DNA of 64,000 bases from Jacaranda mimosifolia (taxonomy: Eukaryota; Streptophyta; Magnoliopsida; Lamiales; Bignoniaceae), in NCBI GenBank assembly GCA_018894105.1, contig CM032128.1, positions 18,023,001 through 18,087,000 of the forward strand, written 5' to 3'. The notes below the pieces were generated by a model. It ran no database searches, was not told where the DNA came from, and saw only the letters and a list, made by a program, of their open reading frames with translations. Below are positions 24,786-37,559 of this stretch, in pieces (within the stretch, counting starts at the first letter, position 1; each line of letters starts with the position of its first letter). The position numbers and the translations under genes are program-made.

Positions 24786-25700
24786 ATTGATTGGAACTTG
24801 GAAGTAATTTTACCTCAAATACACATCTTTTTAATCAATTAATATCATAGGTACATATATTTTTCACTCAACGTCAGCATCCTGCTCACCATGTTTAATA
24901 CTAATGAATAATATGAGACAAAATTGGTATTCATCGCTATTCTCAAATCAAATCGATAGCCTGGAAGGGGAAGCCAAAATAAGATGTTCTGTTCAAAAAA
25001 CAAACTCTTCCACCGCTGCTTCATTTGGCATTCCTTTCAAGAGCTGCTGACAATTTGGTAGTGATTATGCTCTCTATGATTTTCTGTGCATACCGTTGTT
25101 CAAATCCTACTTTTTGTAAAACGTCCATCAGCCAAAAGAACCTCAGCTTCCTGACTAAATGCCTGTTCAGCTAAACTCCTATGTACTTTCAACAGTCTCA
25201 TTGTCAGTCAAACCAATTAATTAAGTATGCCACCAAGTTGGTTTAAGAAAACAAACTCGGAATCGTCCTTCTTAGTGGTGATTTGGACCCCAAAAGGAAT
25301 CCTGGTCGCTTCATCTTTTAGACAAAATAGCAAGTAAGTTTTGTCAAGGGTCAGCTCTATCCCTGTCTGGAAGGTTATCTCTAAGATTTATATATCCTTC
25401 TGGCTTGGTCTTCCCGAACTGTGCTTGCCGGCTTGTGCTTGGTGGAGTGACTGCATGGTTTCCCATTCCTCATCATCCTCTGTTTCTTGTTCTTCCTTTG
25501 TGGCTGGCTCTTCCGGTGGAGGAGGGGTATCAACAGATTCACCCTTAATATCTGCAACTAATTCAGTGACAACCAAGCTATTAATAGTTACCATATTTTT
25601 GAGTTCTTTTGTGGACTCAGTGCAGCTGCCAACTGCTCTTGCACGTTGAATGTAGCTGATGTAAATCTTACGGACCTGAATTATACCCAATTAATTCAAA

Positions 25701-25701
<1 letters not shown>

Positions 25702-25727
<26 letters not shown>
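25702..25727. repeat. (AT)n microsatellite in a TIC110 pseudogene intron
   Basis: Thirteen AT units within the intron between the two 3'-most recognised exons. Confidence 0.95.
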
Positions 25728-25731
<4 letters not shown>

Positions 25732-26214
25732 AAACACTCCACTCAAACAAGTCGCTTCTATGGCATTAGAAAACTTTTGTGAAAACGGCAACCATGCTGT
25801 ATTTCCATCCCAAAACGTAGTTTATAGTATCATGGTTTCAGTTTCACTGATACTTACTGCTTTATTAGCGATTAGACATTGCCACCTCCCTCATCAAGCG
25901 CAAACCAAAGGCAGCCTTTCTGACAAACTTCTAATTAATCTCCGCATCGTACCCATCTACACCTGCGGCTATTGCTTCCTTGACAACCTGTTAAAAGTTA
26001 TTGGACCACCAATTCAACAATCATGCATCCACCAGCATAAGCAGACACCCCATCACATTCCTAGTATTATTGCTTTATTAGGTTGAATTATACAATCATT
26101 AATCCAATTTACTTAAAATCTTAAACCAAACTATTCCTGGTCTAAAATACTTAACTCCGTGGAGACATAATAAATAGTAGACAATAATTAATTACATACA
26201 AGTGCAGATCAGAA

Positions 26215-26470
26215 TATTAGAGGGCAAAATAGTACTCCTCATATCTGTAGTAGGCAATTCTGTCACAAATGATTAGCCCTAAGGCCTTGTGAGAGGATCC
26301 CATTCTCTTGTCTTCACTATATGATTTCTAAAACCTTTCAGCTGCAAAAAGAACTGTCTCAAGATAAAACCATGGTGCTCCCTCAACAAATGAAGAACAG
26401 CCACGTGAAAAGCTGTCACTCCTGGCATAGAAGTCTCCATTGCTAATTTCTGCCGCATCTTACTTTTTCA
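26215..26470 (-). other. Unidentified coding-like segment inside a TIC110 pseudogene intron
   Basis: The minus strand reads an almost continuous frame of about 80 codons: KLAMETSMPGVTAFHVAVLH, then LLREHHGFILRQFFLQLKG, then REWDPLTRP, one stop, then GLIICDRIAYYRYEEYYFAL. Composition and codon texture look like protein (WDPLTR, CDRIAYYRY) and not random AT-rich DNA. It is not TIC110 sequence and I do not recognise the family. It may be an exon of another gene carried in by a rearrangement. Confidence 0.4.
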
Positions 26471-26481
26471 AATTTTTTATT

Positions 26482-26824
26482 CGTTTAGAAAGTGTATAAG
26501 CTTCAATCTTATAAGATGTTTTTAAAGTTTATGAAATGTTAAAGTGCTTGAATAAAAAAATAAATCTTGGGGATTACAAGATGTTAGTAATATTAATTTT
26601 GTAATTAAAGTGATTAAAACTAAAGGAGCTTATTGAAATATTAAAAATAAGTTAGCATCTCCTTCCTTTTCTTGAAAGAGCTTTATAATATCCTAACATC
26701 TTACTTTAAGATCTTATAAGCTTCCCTTCAAAAAAAATTTACTGAACACTTTCTAGCATCTCTTAAATTCTTACACCTTATAAGATTTTTTTAAGGAGCT
26801 TATAAGCTAACCCAAACACCCTCT
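26482..26824. mobile_element. MITE-like element with GGTGTTTGGGTTAGCTTATAAGC end
   Basis: The right end, reverse-complemented, starts GGGTGTTTGGGTTAGC and continues CTTATAAGCTCC; the left end carries the related AGTGTATAAGCTTC. Both sides then have TCTTATAAGATG/TCTTATAAGGTG in inverted orientation, giving a long imperfect hairpin. This is the style of plant Tourist/hAT-like MITEs. The TSD is not clear. Confidence 0.55.
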
Positions 26825-27564
26825 TAATAAACAGAGTCATAGACTCACACACAAATAGACAATGTCGTTGGATACAACACAAAGGCTCAAGAACAAAAAG
26901 ATTCCTAATCCCTACCTCAAACAGGTTGAAATTCTGCTTTAGCATGCCTCATTGTGAACATATCTGTTGGGGGCAAAAAAAATGAACAGCAATTACCTTC
27001 TCAAACAAACTGCCAAAGATATCTACATGTGCTGCTTCAACAGTTTGCTCCCGTATGCAGAACATTGATCTGTATCTGTTCCAAAGTTTTCACATCCTCA
27101 TCACTGAGTTCACCTTTATCAGCTACCAGTAGCTGAAGTTTTCTCTGGTAAATTTCTAAACATCAAGGAAATAAATTCTTTTACAAACAAACTTGTGACC
27201 AAGAGAGAAAAAGTAGAGCGCCACTTTACATATGTGAGTCTTGTGCGTCATGAAACTCATATGTTGCAAAATACCATCAAACAAACTAAAATATTATGCC
27301 ATTTATAAAAAAGACTAATATATTAAATTAAACCTTCATGAATCTCTATGGCCTTCTCTGGATCAAAGTGCAGCTAGTTCTGCGCATAGATTTTGAAGAT
27401 AAGCTGCTTTACTATCTGCATTCTTTTATTATATCACCACTGGATACAGCCTGCTGAAGATGTCTACGATACATTTGAGAGGTAACTTCAAGTGTGATTG
27501 ACTCTGCTTCACGTCTCCCTAAACCAGATATATTCATTCAATTGATTCGGTGCAGCAAGCTACA

Positions 27565-28802
27565 ATAACAATAAAAAGAGTTAACTCAATAGATAAGTTG
27601 ATAAAGAAAGGTCAACTATAAAAAAGGAAAAATAAAATAAGTACGATTTATCTACTAGTTGCTACATTTAATACAATTATACATTCTGTCTAGCATATAT
27701 TTTTCATAGTAGGCAACTGCATAAGCAACAACAATGTGGTTGTGTACATAAAATAGCTAACATTACACCACATTGATCCCTTTATCGTACATACACATTA
27801 TCACACTAACTCATAAAACATTATAACGCAACAACTCTCACATAGGGGGTGTGCAATTGGGAATGCAAGCAAGGGCGTGGTGCTAAGTGGCAAATCCAAA
27901 TCTATTGAGAGTTGGAGCATCTTACAGTGTTATTCAAATATATTATGATCAGCTTATCTCTAGATAAATTATAGAAATTTAAAGACTCAAATTGAGCGCA
28001 TCAGCCAATTGACACTAGGTTTTTTTCATAGGTTAAGTGCCCCATCTGTTAACACTGAAGTCTAAACTGAATGGGTCAAAAACTAAGTCCAGATGCCACA
28101 TCTCTTCTTTGATAGCAAAAAGTGAGGAGACTAACACAAAGAGTAAGTGAACCAAGGCAGAGCCACAAAACCCCCAAAACCTATTCTCCAATTGACTGTG
28201 CCGCTGCAACAGTTAAAGCTGTCCACCACCATAATAGTATAACTATAACCTGCCAGATTTTCTCCCCTGGTTTTTTTCATTTTTCTTTTATTTTGTACCT
28301 ACCCTTCTTTCATGTTTTTTTTTTTCATCTTGTAAATTTTTCGCTTACCACCACAAAGCACCAATATATTTCTCCACCCTCCTAGAGACCATAGACAGCC
28401 ATCGGAACCCACTGATAGTTGGCCAACACTAATGACTTTTTGTGATTGCAGAAGATAGAACCTAGCACCCCAAACTAATGACTAGAGAATGTTTAATCAG
28501 ACCAAACATGGCCTAAAACCATTATCTATTTAGATTTCTGCCTAACCATGTTTGCAGCTTGAGGTAGTTTTGACTCAAGTCATTGAAATTAAGGTGTTCT
28601 AGTAACAATTCCTTCTCACCTGTTAGAGAAATCTGTAATGCATGCTTTGATGTGATAACTCTCTTTGACGAAAAAATAAAACCAACATTTAATTAAGAAG
28701 AAAAACCGAGCAAAAAACAACCAAGGAACTTTTTTTGACTACAGGGCCGTCAATGCAGGGACAGCGGCCTCACCCCCATGAAAAAATTGAGAACCTACCA
28801 TG
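27565..28802. other. Unassigned DNA between TIC110 exon remnants and the LTR element
   Basis: No TIC110 exon or other gene recognised. The 87-codon frame at 28122-28385 and the 72-codon frame at 28735-28953 (which runs into the LTR) lack motifs. Confidence 0.5.
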
Positions 28803-28807
28803 CCACT

Positions 28808-31241
28808 TGTTGGAAATAATTCCACATAAACAATTATTTGATCCATATAAAATAAAATGGATGGTTCAATATTACCTTTTAATCAACGGAAGTTTCACGA
28901 ATACCATCCTTGATCGAAGCTCGCCTACAAGCCATAGACTCCAAGTTTCTTGATTCGATCATCTCCCAAGTATAGACTCTATGTTCTTTTATCTCGAGTG
29001 GCTTTCTCAATCTCTACTCGCCTCATGGGATTGCTACCAGAGCTTCCACAAATTTACACACCTTAAACCTTTCCAGAAAAATTTGGTGATACTCCAAGAA
29101 AGATTGAAAGAGAAGAACTATGAGTATAGAAAGAGTGTATGGAGAGAGTAAATACTCAAATTGTGTGTAAAACTATTAGGAAGATGACCTATTTATAGGC
29201 GAGTCTTCCAAGAATCCAATCCAATTAGGAATATCAAAAAAGATATAGATAATGTCTATTCCATACAAGGGAGAGTTATCCTCCTAGATATGGATAAGTA
29301 TTATCTATTTACATCTCTTAACAAGGAAGAGTTCTAATCCAACAAGAACTGCGATTCCTTCCAAATGTATATAAGATCCACTCAAATATGGATGCCTATT
29401 GGGTCAAGAGTCCAAGACTCGACCCAATTTGTAGTAGTAGTAGTAGTAGTAGTAGAATCAATAATAATAATTATTATAATAATAATAATAATATTATAAT
29501 AAGAACAACAACAACAACCCCGCTTGGGCTACATTGACATTTAGTGCTTAATGTTGGTATCATTTGGCATGATGGTGACTAATAAAAATATCCCCTCAAA
29601 AGAATTGATTGAATACAAGTCCAAAATAAATTGATCTAATAGATGCATGCCTCAAAATATTAGAAAATGTTGCATTGATCCAAAGCCTCCTACATCAATC
29701 TAATCATAATAAAATTGGGGATACCATCATTGCCACAATCTATCTCCCATGAATAAATAATCCATGAATAAGTAATCAAAATAAAACTCAATTTACATGA
29801 GCACCTAAATATCAATATCTATGCACGCATACAATAAAACATCTCATTTGAATAATGTCAATTGCATCATGTGAATAATTGCAGAGTTGCAATAGAATAT
29901 GCAATTCATAAATATAGAGCAATTCATCTAACAATCAACCGTATAGGAAGATAGAGCATATCTTTACATAATATGTACATAAACATAATTTTGACCCATA
30001 TATATTTGCATTCAATATTTATGCGCAAATATCCCAAAAATTATTTTTGATTAATTCCCAATGAAATTAATAATTAAAATAATTGAGTCAAAGAATACAT
30101 ATATATCTTACCTTTCTATGTGCATAATTTATTCTTTTGAATAATTTATCACATTCTACAACATGATATAAGCATTATAATAATCATCACAAACAGATTC
30201 TATTTTAGCCAAAAGAATTTTCGCTGGGGAATTCAATTTTCAGGCTAAAACTTCAAAAAACCATATCTATTCCATTTCAAATCTGTTTTTGATGAGCAAT
30301 ATACCATTTCGAACCTCTTTCAATGCTCTACAAGATAATCTAAACAATGTACAGCAAAAACAAGAATCTAGGTTCGAAAATTTTAATTTAAGAAAACGAA
30401 TCTGAATCTTAGATTTAGTTTTTCTCTCAAACTACTAATATTTTTATCACCAAAATTTAACCACATGATACACATGCCAAGATTTACACATGGTGAAGAA
30501 TTCATGCCAAAATTTAATGCTTTCAAAAATTATAAATTTTAAGCTTAAAATAATTTTATGAAATTTGATCAGGTCAATAGGCGAGAATGAGCCCTATCGG
30601 CTTCGGTACCACTGTTGGAAATAATTTCACAAAAGTAATTATTTGATCCACATAAAATAAAGTGGATGGTTCAATATTACCTTTTAATCAGCAGAAGTTC
30701 CACGAATACCATCCTTGATCGAAGCTTGCATACAAGCCATAGGCTCCACGTTTCTTGATTCGATCATCTCCCAAGTATAAACTCCACATTCTTTTATCTC
30801 GAGTGGCTTTCTCAATCTCTACCCGCCTCATGGGATTGCTACCAGAGCCTCCACGATCTTACAAACCTTAAACCCTTGGAGACAAATTTGGTGATACCCC
30901 AAGAACGATTGAGAGAGAAGAACTACGAGTATAGAAAGAGTGTATGGAGAGAGTAAATACTCAAGTTGTGTGTAAAACTCTTAGGAAGATGACCTATTTA
31001 TAAGCGAGTCTTCCAAGATTCCAATCCAACTATGAGTATCAAAAATGATATAGATAATGTCTATGCCATACAAGGGACAGTTATCCTCCTAGATGTGGAT
31101 AAATATTATCTATCTATATCTCTTCACAAGGAAGAGCTCTAATCCAATAAGAACTACGATTCCTTTTAGATGTAGATAAGATCCACTCAAATATAGATGT
31201 CTATTGGGTCAAGAGTCCAAAACTCGACCCAATTTGTAACA
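28808..31241 (-). mobile_element. Complete non-coding LTR retrotransposon (2434 bp), TSD CCACT
   Basis: The two LTRs (28808-29434 and 30613-31241, about 628 bp) are near identical apart from scattered changes. On the minus strand they begin TGTTACAAATTGGG and end ATTTCCAACA. Perfect 5-bp duplications CCACT lie at 28803-28807 and 31242-31246. After the 5' LTR (30612 downward) the sequence GTGGTACCGAAGCC is a modified initiator-Met primer-binding site. The 1.18-kb interior has no coding sequence. Next to the 3' LTR a CTA microsatellite has replaced the polypurine tract and the first bases of that LTR. It is a TRIM/LARD-like parasite of other elements, and the same LTR family occurs at 1098-1466. 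Confidence 0.92.
29431..29520. repeat. (GTA)n(AAT)n(AAC)n microsatellite cluster
   Basis: Successive trinucleotide runs at the border between the left LTR and the interior of the 2.4-kb LTR element. Confidence 0.9.
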
Positions 31242-31673
31242 CCACTTATACTCCGATCTTCTTTTGAACCAAAATAAATTCCGCAAAAGCAATTATTCTT
31301 GCATATCTCTATAATGACAAGTAAAGCACATAATATTGCTCACACATTGCTTTAATTCTGGATTAATACATTAAGAGCTGCTGATATATGTTGCTTCACA
31401 AGCTTTCTTGTATGCTCTCTAAACATGTCTTCAGCAAGCTGCAAAAGAAAAGAAAGCAATAATATCATCCTTGGCTTCTCAATTTTTATTACACAACATT
31501 ATGACATGTCAAATTTTGAATAAATATGCATATTATTGTTCGTTCCTATTTATCTCATACATTATGGGGAACTTGGTATATATTGATAATAACTTCCTTA
31601 AAGACAAGACCTCATCAGAAAGTCGATAAAGAGATTGTGCTTCTCTAAGGTTGGTTAACTGACTCACATCAAC

Positions 31674-32333
31674 ATATATAAAACAATTAAAGCCATGGTA
31701 ATGTGGCATTCTTATATCAATCTCATCGATCTACTGGATTCACTTTTCAATAACTACAAGACATTTAAGTCATACAAGTGAAGAGATCTATTCATTGATA
31801 AATGATAAGAGAGAGGGGGGAGAGAGAGAAAACGTGAATAGGGATTGGATTGATGAGTAGGCTATTTTCTTTGTTTTTTTTCTAAATTCCATTGACTGAG
31901 TGATACCCAAATCACATAAGGTTCATTTCTTGACAAACTCAACTGAGTTGGTGGTGGCAGGAGCACTTCTCCAACCCTCCAACAATCATCCTTAATTTGT
32001 CTACTATGGTTAGATGATACATATAGAGTTAGTTATGAATACCTGCATCATCCACCCTAATCTAGAATCATAGCCAAGTTTAATTTAACAGCAAAATTGA
32101 AGGAAACCGAACTGCCTTTCATATCCATTTATCCACACGCACATCGCTCTCATTCTCCAGAAATTTTTTAGGTCTTTTGCACCAAATCAATGGAGAGGAT
32201 TTTTAAGTCATCTTCCTTTTGGTCTAACTCTCCTATTTGATATATACACCTTGCAAGTATTCAAGATTGGAAACACCTACAATTTTTAAGATGCAAAAGG
32301 AACAAAGGGAATATTTTATTATGTTTTATATAA
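31674..32333. other. Unassigned DNA upstream of the TIC110 pseudogene
   Basis: No further TIC110 exon could be recognised here. A GA-rich tract lies at about 31808-31830. Confidence 0.5.
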
Positions 32334-32336
32334 CAA

Positions 32337-32735
32337 GGCTATGTTTGGCTGTAAATTGCAGCATTTTGCCAAAATAATTTTTGGGAAATGGGGTTAGAGA
32401 ATGTGATGATTGTTTGTTTTGTATTTTGGATGGTAGGTGGAGAATATTTTGGGAGAAAATTGTTTGTTTGGTTGCGTTTTGGGAGGGGACAAGATGTCAC
32501 ATCCATAACTTTTTGTTGAGTTGGTAGTTTGAAATTGATATTTAAAAATTATTTATGTATGTGTATGTATAGATTGGGTAGGGGGAAAAAGTGAGAAGAC
32601 TAGACATTGAGGAATGGGTAGAAAATGAATTGGGAGGGTACTTTTTTAGGAGTGGAATTGGGGAATGTGTATGATTTATTTGTTTATATTTTGGGAGTTG
32701 GAAAATAAATTGGCAATTTGCAACCAAACATAGCC
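32337..32735. mobile_element. MITE (399 bp), TIR GGCTATGTTTGG, TSD CAA
   Basis: Inverted ends GGCTATGTTTGGCTGTAAAT and (reverse complement of the right end) GGCTATGTTTGGTTGCAAAT differ at two positions. Flanking 3-bp repeats CAA occur at 32334-32336 and 32736-32738, the duplication size of PIF/Harbinger (Tourist) elements. The interior is non-coding and the 66-codon frame here is not a gene. Confidence 0.82.
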
Positions 32736-32738
32736 CAA

Positions 32739-33349
32739 ACATATATTTATTTTACCTCCAAAATAATAAAATAGGTCTTCCCAAAACACCCTCTCTAATC
32801 CTTCATTATCCACAAAACTTTCCCATTTTCCAATCCATATATACATATATTTGATTACAAAAAGAAATTACTTAATTCTATTTTCACCCAAAAATCCCAA
32901 CAAAAAGCATTAATTTGACTGCTACAGTAAAAAATAATTCCCTCGAAAACATAAACAAACATACCAACACTCTCCAAAATAAATTTCTTATTATCCTCAA
33001 AGCATAACAAAAAATCCATTACATTCTCTAGCACAACTTTCACATTACCAAAATGCATTACATTCACCAACACAACTTTCATATTCCACAATCCCACTTA
33101 CAACATTCATTCCCCCAAAACACATCAAAATCAAATATAAAACATAACCAAACATTACCAAAGCTTTTTAGTTGGCGGTTCATACTTGAGTTAGATATAC
33201 ACACTTTGCAAGTACTCAAGATAGGAAACATATACAATTTCCTCTTTATTTGAAGATGCAAAGAGAACAAAGGTTCTTAGGTAGTAGTTCATTTAAGTTA
33301 AATCACTAGACTTTGGTCCTATATTTATAGTTTGAAGTAGATTGCCCTA
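32739..33349. other. AT-rich DNA, no gene seen
   Basis: Overlapping short frames on both strands at 32855-33270 share the same low-complexity sequence (ACATTACC and CAACTTTCA words) and have no motif. Confidence 0.5.
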
Positions 33350-34071
33350 AAGGGAAATGATTTATGTAAAAGATATTAGCTGCTATTTGATAGGCAACTC
33401 ATTCTAGAGAGTTTATATCACCCACCGGCTTTCGCAATTTTGGGAGAAAGCTCTAATTTCATAAGCTGTCGTCTGAAGGATTTGAGGAAAAGAAATATGG
33501 CCACAAGATCAAAAGAATCCAATGGGCAACAGAGGTCAACATTGACAGCTGGCAAAACTAAGAAAGGCCACGTGCTAATCATAACGACATCGTTTTGGTT
33601 AGTGAATGGGAGATCCTAGCCTTACACATAGGAAAGAAATTTAAGGCCTAGATTGAATCTTGCTCAGTTCCTAAAAGAAACGATTCCACCTTGGAAAATG
33701 AGGCTATTTTTGTGCTTTGATTTTTAAGTGGCAAATTGAATACGAAATTTGCAGCAATATTGCTACTAGTTTATTATCTTGTTTGTCTTTTCTCTTTAGG
33801 ATTTGCTATAAATTTTATAAGGGATAATGTTGATAAAGGAATGAAATGTCTATGAATTCATCTTCATTCTCATATCTGAATCTTTCCCTCTCATTTTTGT
33901 ATTATCTTCCCTCTGACTTTCTCATCCCCATTTCATATTTATTTTCCTAGCTTTTACATTTAGTATCAGAGCTGTTCGATCCTCAGACAACCCTAAATAT
34001 CAATATGGCTGAAGGAACTCAATTTAAGGAGTTGTAAGAAACACAAAAATAGACTGAGATTCTGTTGGTTG
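33350..34071 (+). mobile_element. LTR end, primer-binding site and gag start of another LTR retrotransposon
   Basis: The sequence up to 33958 ends in TTTTACA and is followed after two bases by TAGTATCAGAGCTG (33961-33974), one base off the initiator-Met primer-binding site. After 29 bases an ATG at 34003 opens MAEGTQFKEL and then stops, the typical opening of a retroviral-like gag. The upstream limit of the LTR is uncertain. The copy is cut at 34072 by the large copia element. Confidence 0.65.
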
Positions 34072-37000
34072 TGTTGGAATAGTGCCTCGCAGCTAATTAG
34101 ATTGACATGTCAAACTATTTCACTTGTGATACAATTTTGATTGAGTAATATTCTTATTAAATGACCATCTTTATCTTATGCTTATTTTACTTCACTGGCA
34201 TTTGGTTGAAGCCTCTAAGTCACACAAGACTATGGGACTTGGTCACATATATAATGGTGATCATGAAACAAGTCTCTACGGTCATGATTTTAAATATTTC
34301 AAGTCATAGAATCTTATGAGATAGGGCATCTATGATTTGGATAAACTTGCACTAACAATGCATATTCCAAGGAGTTGGATATTGCTTCGTTTTATTAACA
34401 ATCCATTTTATACATGGATGTATGTTAGTGGCACTGTTAGAAAACAAGTTCACTGAAAATTCGCCCGGAGAATCCACTAGATAGCCTGAGTGGCAAGTTG
34501 GTAGTGGCAAGTTCTTCACTTATGCTACTGCATATAATTAGTCATTAGACCTAAAGATCCGTGGTAACCTTGTGTTAAGGTCCTTATGCTTTGACTCTTC
34601 TTCGACCATGTAGCGAGTCATCTGGAGTTGAGATTAGGTATGAGTTACTTAAGCCTGGAGGTTTGTGAGATCCAAGATGAGATCAATCTCCTTATTGTTA
34701 TGAAGGACAAATACATCTCCTATGTATTCTATAATGATCGATTCCAAAAAATCTTTGCACAAGGTAGTATGACATTTGGAAAAGGCATTTTTCAAAAATG
34801 AGGTCATAAAGGGGAATCGAACATTGGAATGTAGAAACATAGTTATCGAGGTTATTAGGGATCTGACAAATATCTTGCCTTAGGCCTCTTTCAAGAGATA
34901 GGAGATAGAAGGACGGTATTTGCATGGCAAGCATAGAGCTAGAATAGTTCATCGAGACATATTCTTTCATCCAATTAGTTAGCCGGCTCCATGGGCTTGT
35001 TGCTAAACATCGGCTATGGAGATTGGGTACTCTTTGATTAATGGAGATTAGTTGAAATAGTTATTAGTTTAACGGAGTTTAAACTAATATGAATATTTTT
35101 TTATTGAAAATATCACAATGAGTTGTGAGCCTATGTCCAATGAATAGATGAAACTAATGAGTCACACACAAAAGCATAAAGATAGTTCTTACTTGATAGG
35201 AGGAATTTTCTAAGGAGTTAGTAAATTCTAGGCATCTGTGGAGAAAAAACAGTTGACTATTTTATTGGTCATCTCAACTTGATTAATTTAATTGTTAAAT
35301 TCATCAAAATAACTTAAGGAGTTAAATCAGACTAATTAAATTAAGGAGTTAATTTAATTAGTTCCATGTGACAATTAATTAGTCAAGTTAACTTAAGGAG
35401 TTAAGTCAATTTAATTAATTAACTTAAAGAGTTAATTTAATTAAAATGAGAATTTGGATTTTGGAAGGAAATCAAATGAAGGAGTTCACTTGAATCTAAT
35501 TTAGAGTTAATTTGCATGGCATTTCATAAGATGAGGTGTAGATGCTAATTAAATGCAAATGCATGTGAAATTCAAATTCACATGCAAGTTGGCAAGTTAG
35601 CCAACTAAGCACGGGAGGTGTGATGCCAACTTGTATCCTCTCTCCCATCTATAAATATCCAAGTGGCTGGCCATATGATGGTGGTTATCAAGCATTCCAT
35701 TTTTCCTCCAAATGTGGGATATTCATATGTTAAAAGATTTATTTTTTTTGAGAATCATGTGTTAAAGATTCACACACACTAAATTCTCTCCCTTTCCATT
35801 TTCCTCTGCAAAGGCCATTCCCTCACCTTCATCCTCATCTTATTTAGCAAATTTGGGGCTGATCTAGAGCTACCTTGGGTGTGTGGACTTGATCATTAGA
35901 GGTAGGGGTAGCAATCGTATCGTGTTAGGTTGTTTCATGTCGAGTTGAGGGAGGGATATCACAAAATTTTGCTCAACCCGAACCCAACCCAATAAGCACT
36001 TAACCCAATCTAAAGGTTTTCGTGTCAACCCGAACCCAACCCATTTCAGCATATGATTATTTGTCATTAATAATTCATCTAAAAAAATGTTCAACTAGAA
36101 TCTTAATAAAATAATCAATTTATACCAAAATTTTGAGAAAAGTCAACTTATGCCAAATTTTTAAAAAAAGTCAACATTATAATCTAGCAGCTCAACTTTT
36201 ACACCATAAATCAATTTGATAATTGGATTTCATTTAATTTTCTCTACAACATCAATAATATACAAATTTTCATGTTAAATCAAAAGTTTTGCACAACTTA
36301 ATTTTAACAACAATGAAGTCGAATTTCAGTAAAGAAGTATAATTCGTCCTATTTAATGATTAATAATCATCCCAACATCATCAAATAGTCGAGATTTACG
36401 TAGTAAATAATAATCATTAATTCTTACAAATTTATCTAAAGTTAAATTGTTTAAAAATAACAAGTCATTACTTAAAAATGCAAAAAACATAGGGTTATTA
36501 CGTGTTATCGAGTTGTTATCGTGTAACGCGAAACCCAACACAAACCAACCCATAATTTTCGTGTTGCTTATCGGGTCGACCCAATATCGACCCAACCCAA
36601 TTACCCCCAACCCAAACCCAATAATATCGTGTCGGTTCGCATCGTGTCATCGTGTCGTGTCGAAAATTGTCACCCTTAATTAGAGGTCCAACACTTGGGA
36701 GACTTGGTGTTCCTTGGTGAGCCATTGCTATCCGACAGATTCAGTGGAAGATTTGAAAGACCTAGGAGGTTCTAATTTAGACAAAATTTTGGTAGCTTCT
36801 CCCTGGAAGTATGATGGAGTTCTCTGCTAGTTTTGAGTATTTTTGGAGTTGTGAAAGGTGGTCAACTATTGGCTTCTACTGTTGTGCATGGATCTTCCAT
36901 TTAAGAGTTCCTTGGAGAGATTTTCCTCTTGCCTTTGAATAGATCTTCAAAAGGTAAATAATCCTGAACTAAATCCTTATTATGAGCATGAATAGATCCT

Positions 37001-37076
37001 TGGAGTGGAGTAGATTGATTACATTTTACGTATTTTTGGTTTTATATTTTGGATCTCAATCCTACTCCTATTTTCA
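34072..37076 (+). repeat. Copia LTR A (5' LTR of outer element)
   Basis: Starts TGTTGGAATAGTGCC and ends TTTTCA before the primer-binding site. It measures 3005 bp with a 784-bp hAT insertion plus duplication, so 2.22 kb net, equal to LTRs C, D, E and F. A TATA-like CTATAAATA lies at 35649. Confidence 0.9.
35903..36678. mobile_element. hAT-type non-autonomous element (776 bp) inside LTR A, perfect 8-bp TSD
   Basis: Ends are TAGGGGTAGCAATCG and, reverse-complemented, TAAGGGTGACAATTT. Identical duplications ATTAGAGG flank it at 35895-35902 and 36679-36686, and the LTR sequence continues across the gap as in LTRs D and E (GATCATTAGAGG...). Subterminal zones are rich in CGTGT and CCAACCC words. 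No coding capacity. Confidence 0.93.
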
Positions 37077-37078
37077 AA

Positions 37079-37091
37079 TGGTATCAGAGCC
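37079..37091 (+). other. Primer-binding site, initiator Met-tRNA
   Basis: TGGTATCAGAGCC, exactly the complement of the 3' end of plant initiator Met-tRNA, two bases after LTR A. It fixes the orientation of the outer element. Confidence 0.93.
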
Positions 37092-37559
37092 TAATTCATG
37101 CTTTAATTTGGATTTTAATGAATTGATTCATGTGATTAATTAATTTTAAATCTCCAAATACTTGATTCAATTGATGAATTTGAGTGTTTGGATGATTTTG
37201 CATGTAGCTCTATTTGTGATGAATTGAGATATGTCAATATATGCTTTAAGTGTTGATTCATGTGTTCGCATGATTTTGATTCATGTTAGATAATGTTAAA
37301 TTTTGATTTAGCATTGGATTATATGTTAATATAGCATGTTTAATTTGGCCTTAAGATATTTTGCTCTTTTTTGGATCCAATTGGATTGGAGTTAATTGAG
37401 GATTTTTGGAGAATGTTGATTCTCAATGAGACTTGATTTTTGAAGCATGTTTGAGCATTTTAATTTTTTGTTTTTAAAGGTATTTATAATCTGAATTTTT
37501 TTCAAAATTTGTATGAAATAATGTTATTTAGATGTCCATATGGTTTGGAGTGGTAAAAA

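Larger units (their letters stand above)
25010..31673 (-). pseudogene. TIC110: TIC110 (chloroplast inner-envelope import component) pseudogene, partial, introns retained
   Basis: Six exon pieces in correct order on the minus strand match TIC110: about 31673-31611 (LREAQSLYRLSDE), 31438-31355 (LAEDMFREHTRKLV), 27559-27334 (GLGRREAESITLEVTS), 27155-26997 (EIYQRKLQLLVADKGELSDED), 25987-25858 (VVKEAIAAGVDGYDAEI) and 25675 to about 25010 (VTELVADIKGES, ITTKKDDSEFVFLNQLGG, SLAEQAFSQEAEVLLADG, YAQKIIESI). TIC110 is the stromal scaffold of the chloroplast import machinery. GT-AG borders still fit, so this arose by DNA duplication and not from an mRNA. Stops and frameshifts occur in several exons, including 27400, 27060, 25930 and around 25330. 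The N-terminus, the exon between pieces two and three and the far C-terminus are missing. A complete LTR element (28808-31241) sits where the missing exon should be. Confidence 0.88.

Noticed and set aside
32542..33270. Cluster of short frames on both strands
   Set aside because: They fall in a MITE and in simple A/T/C-rich DNA, with no motif or splice context.
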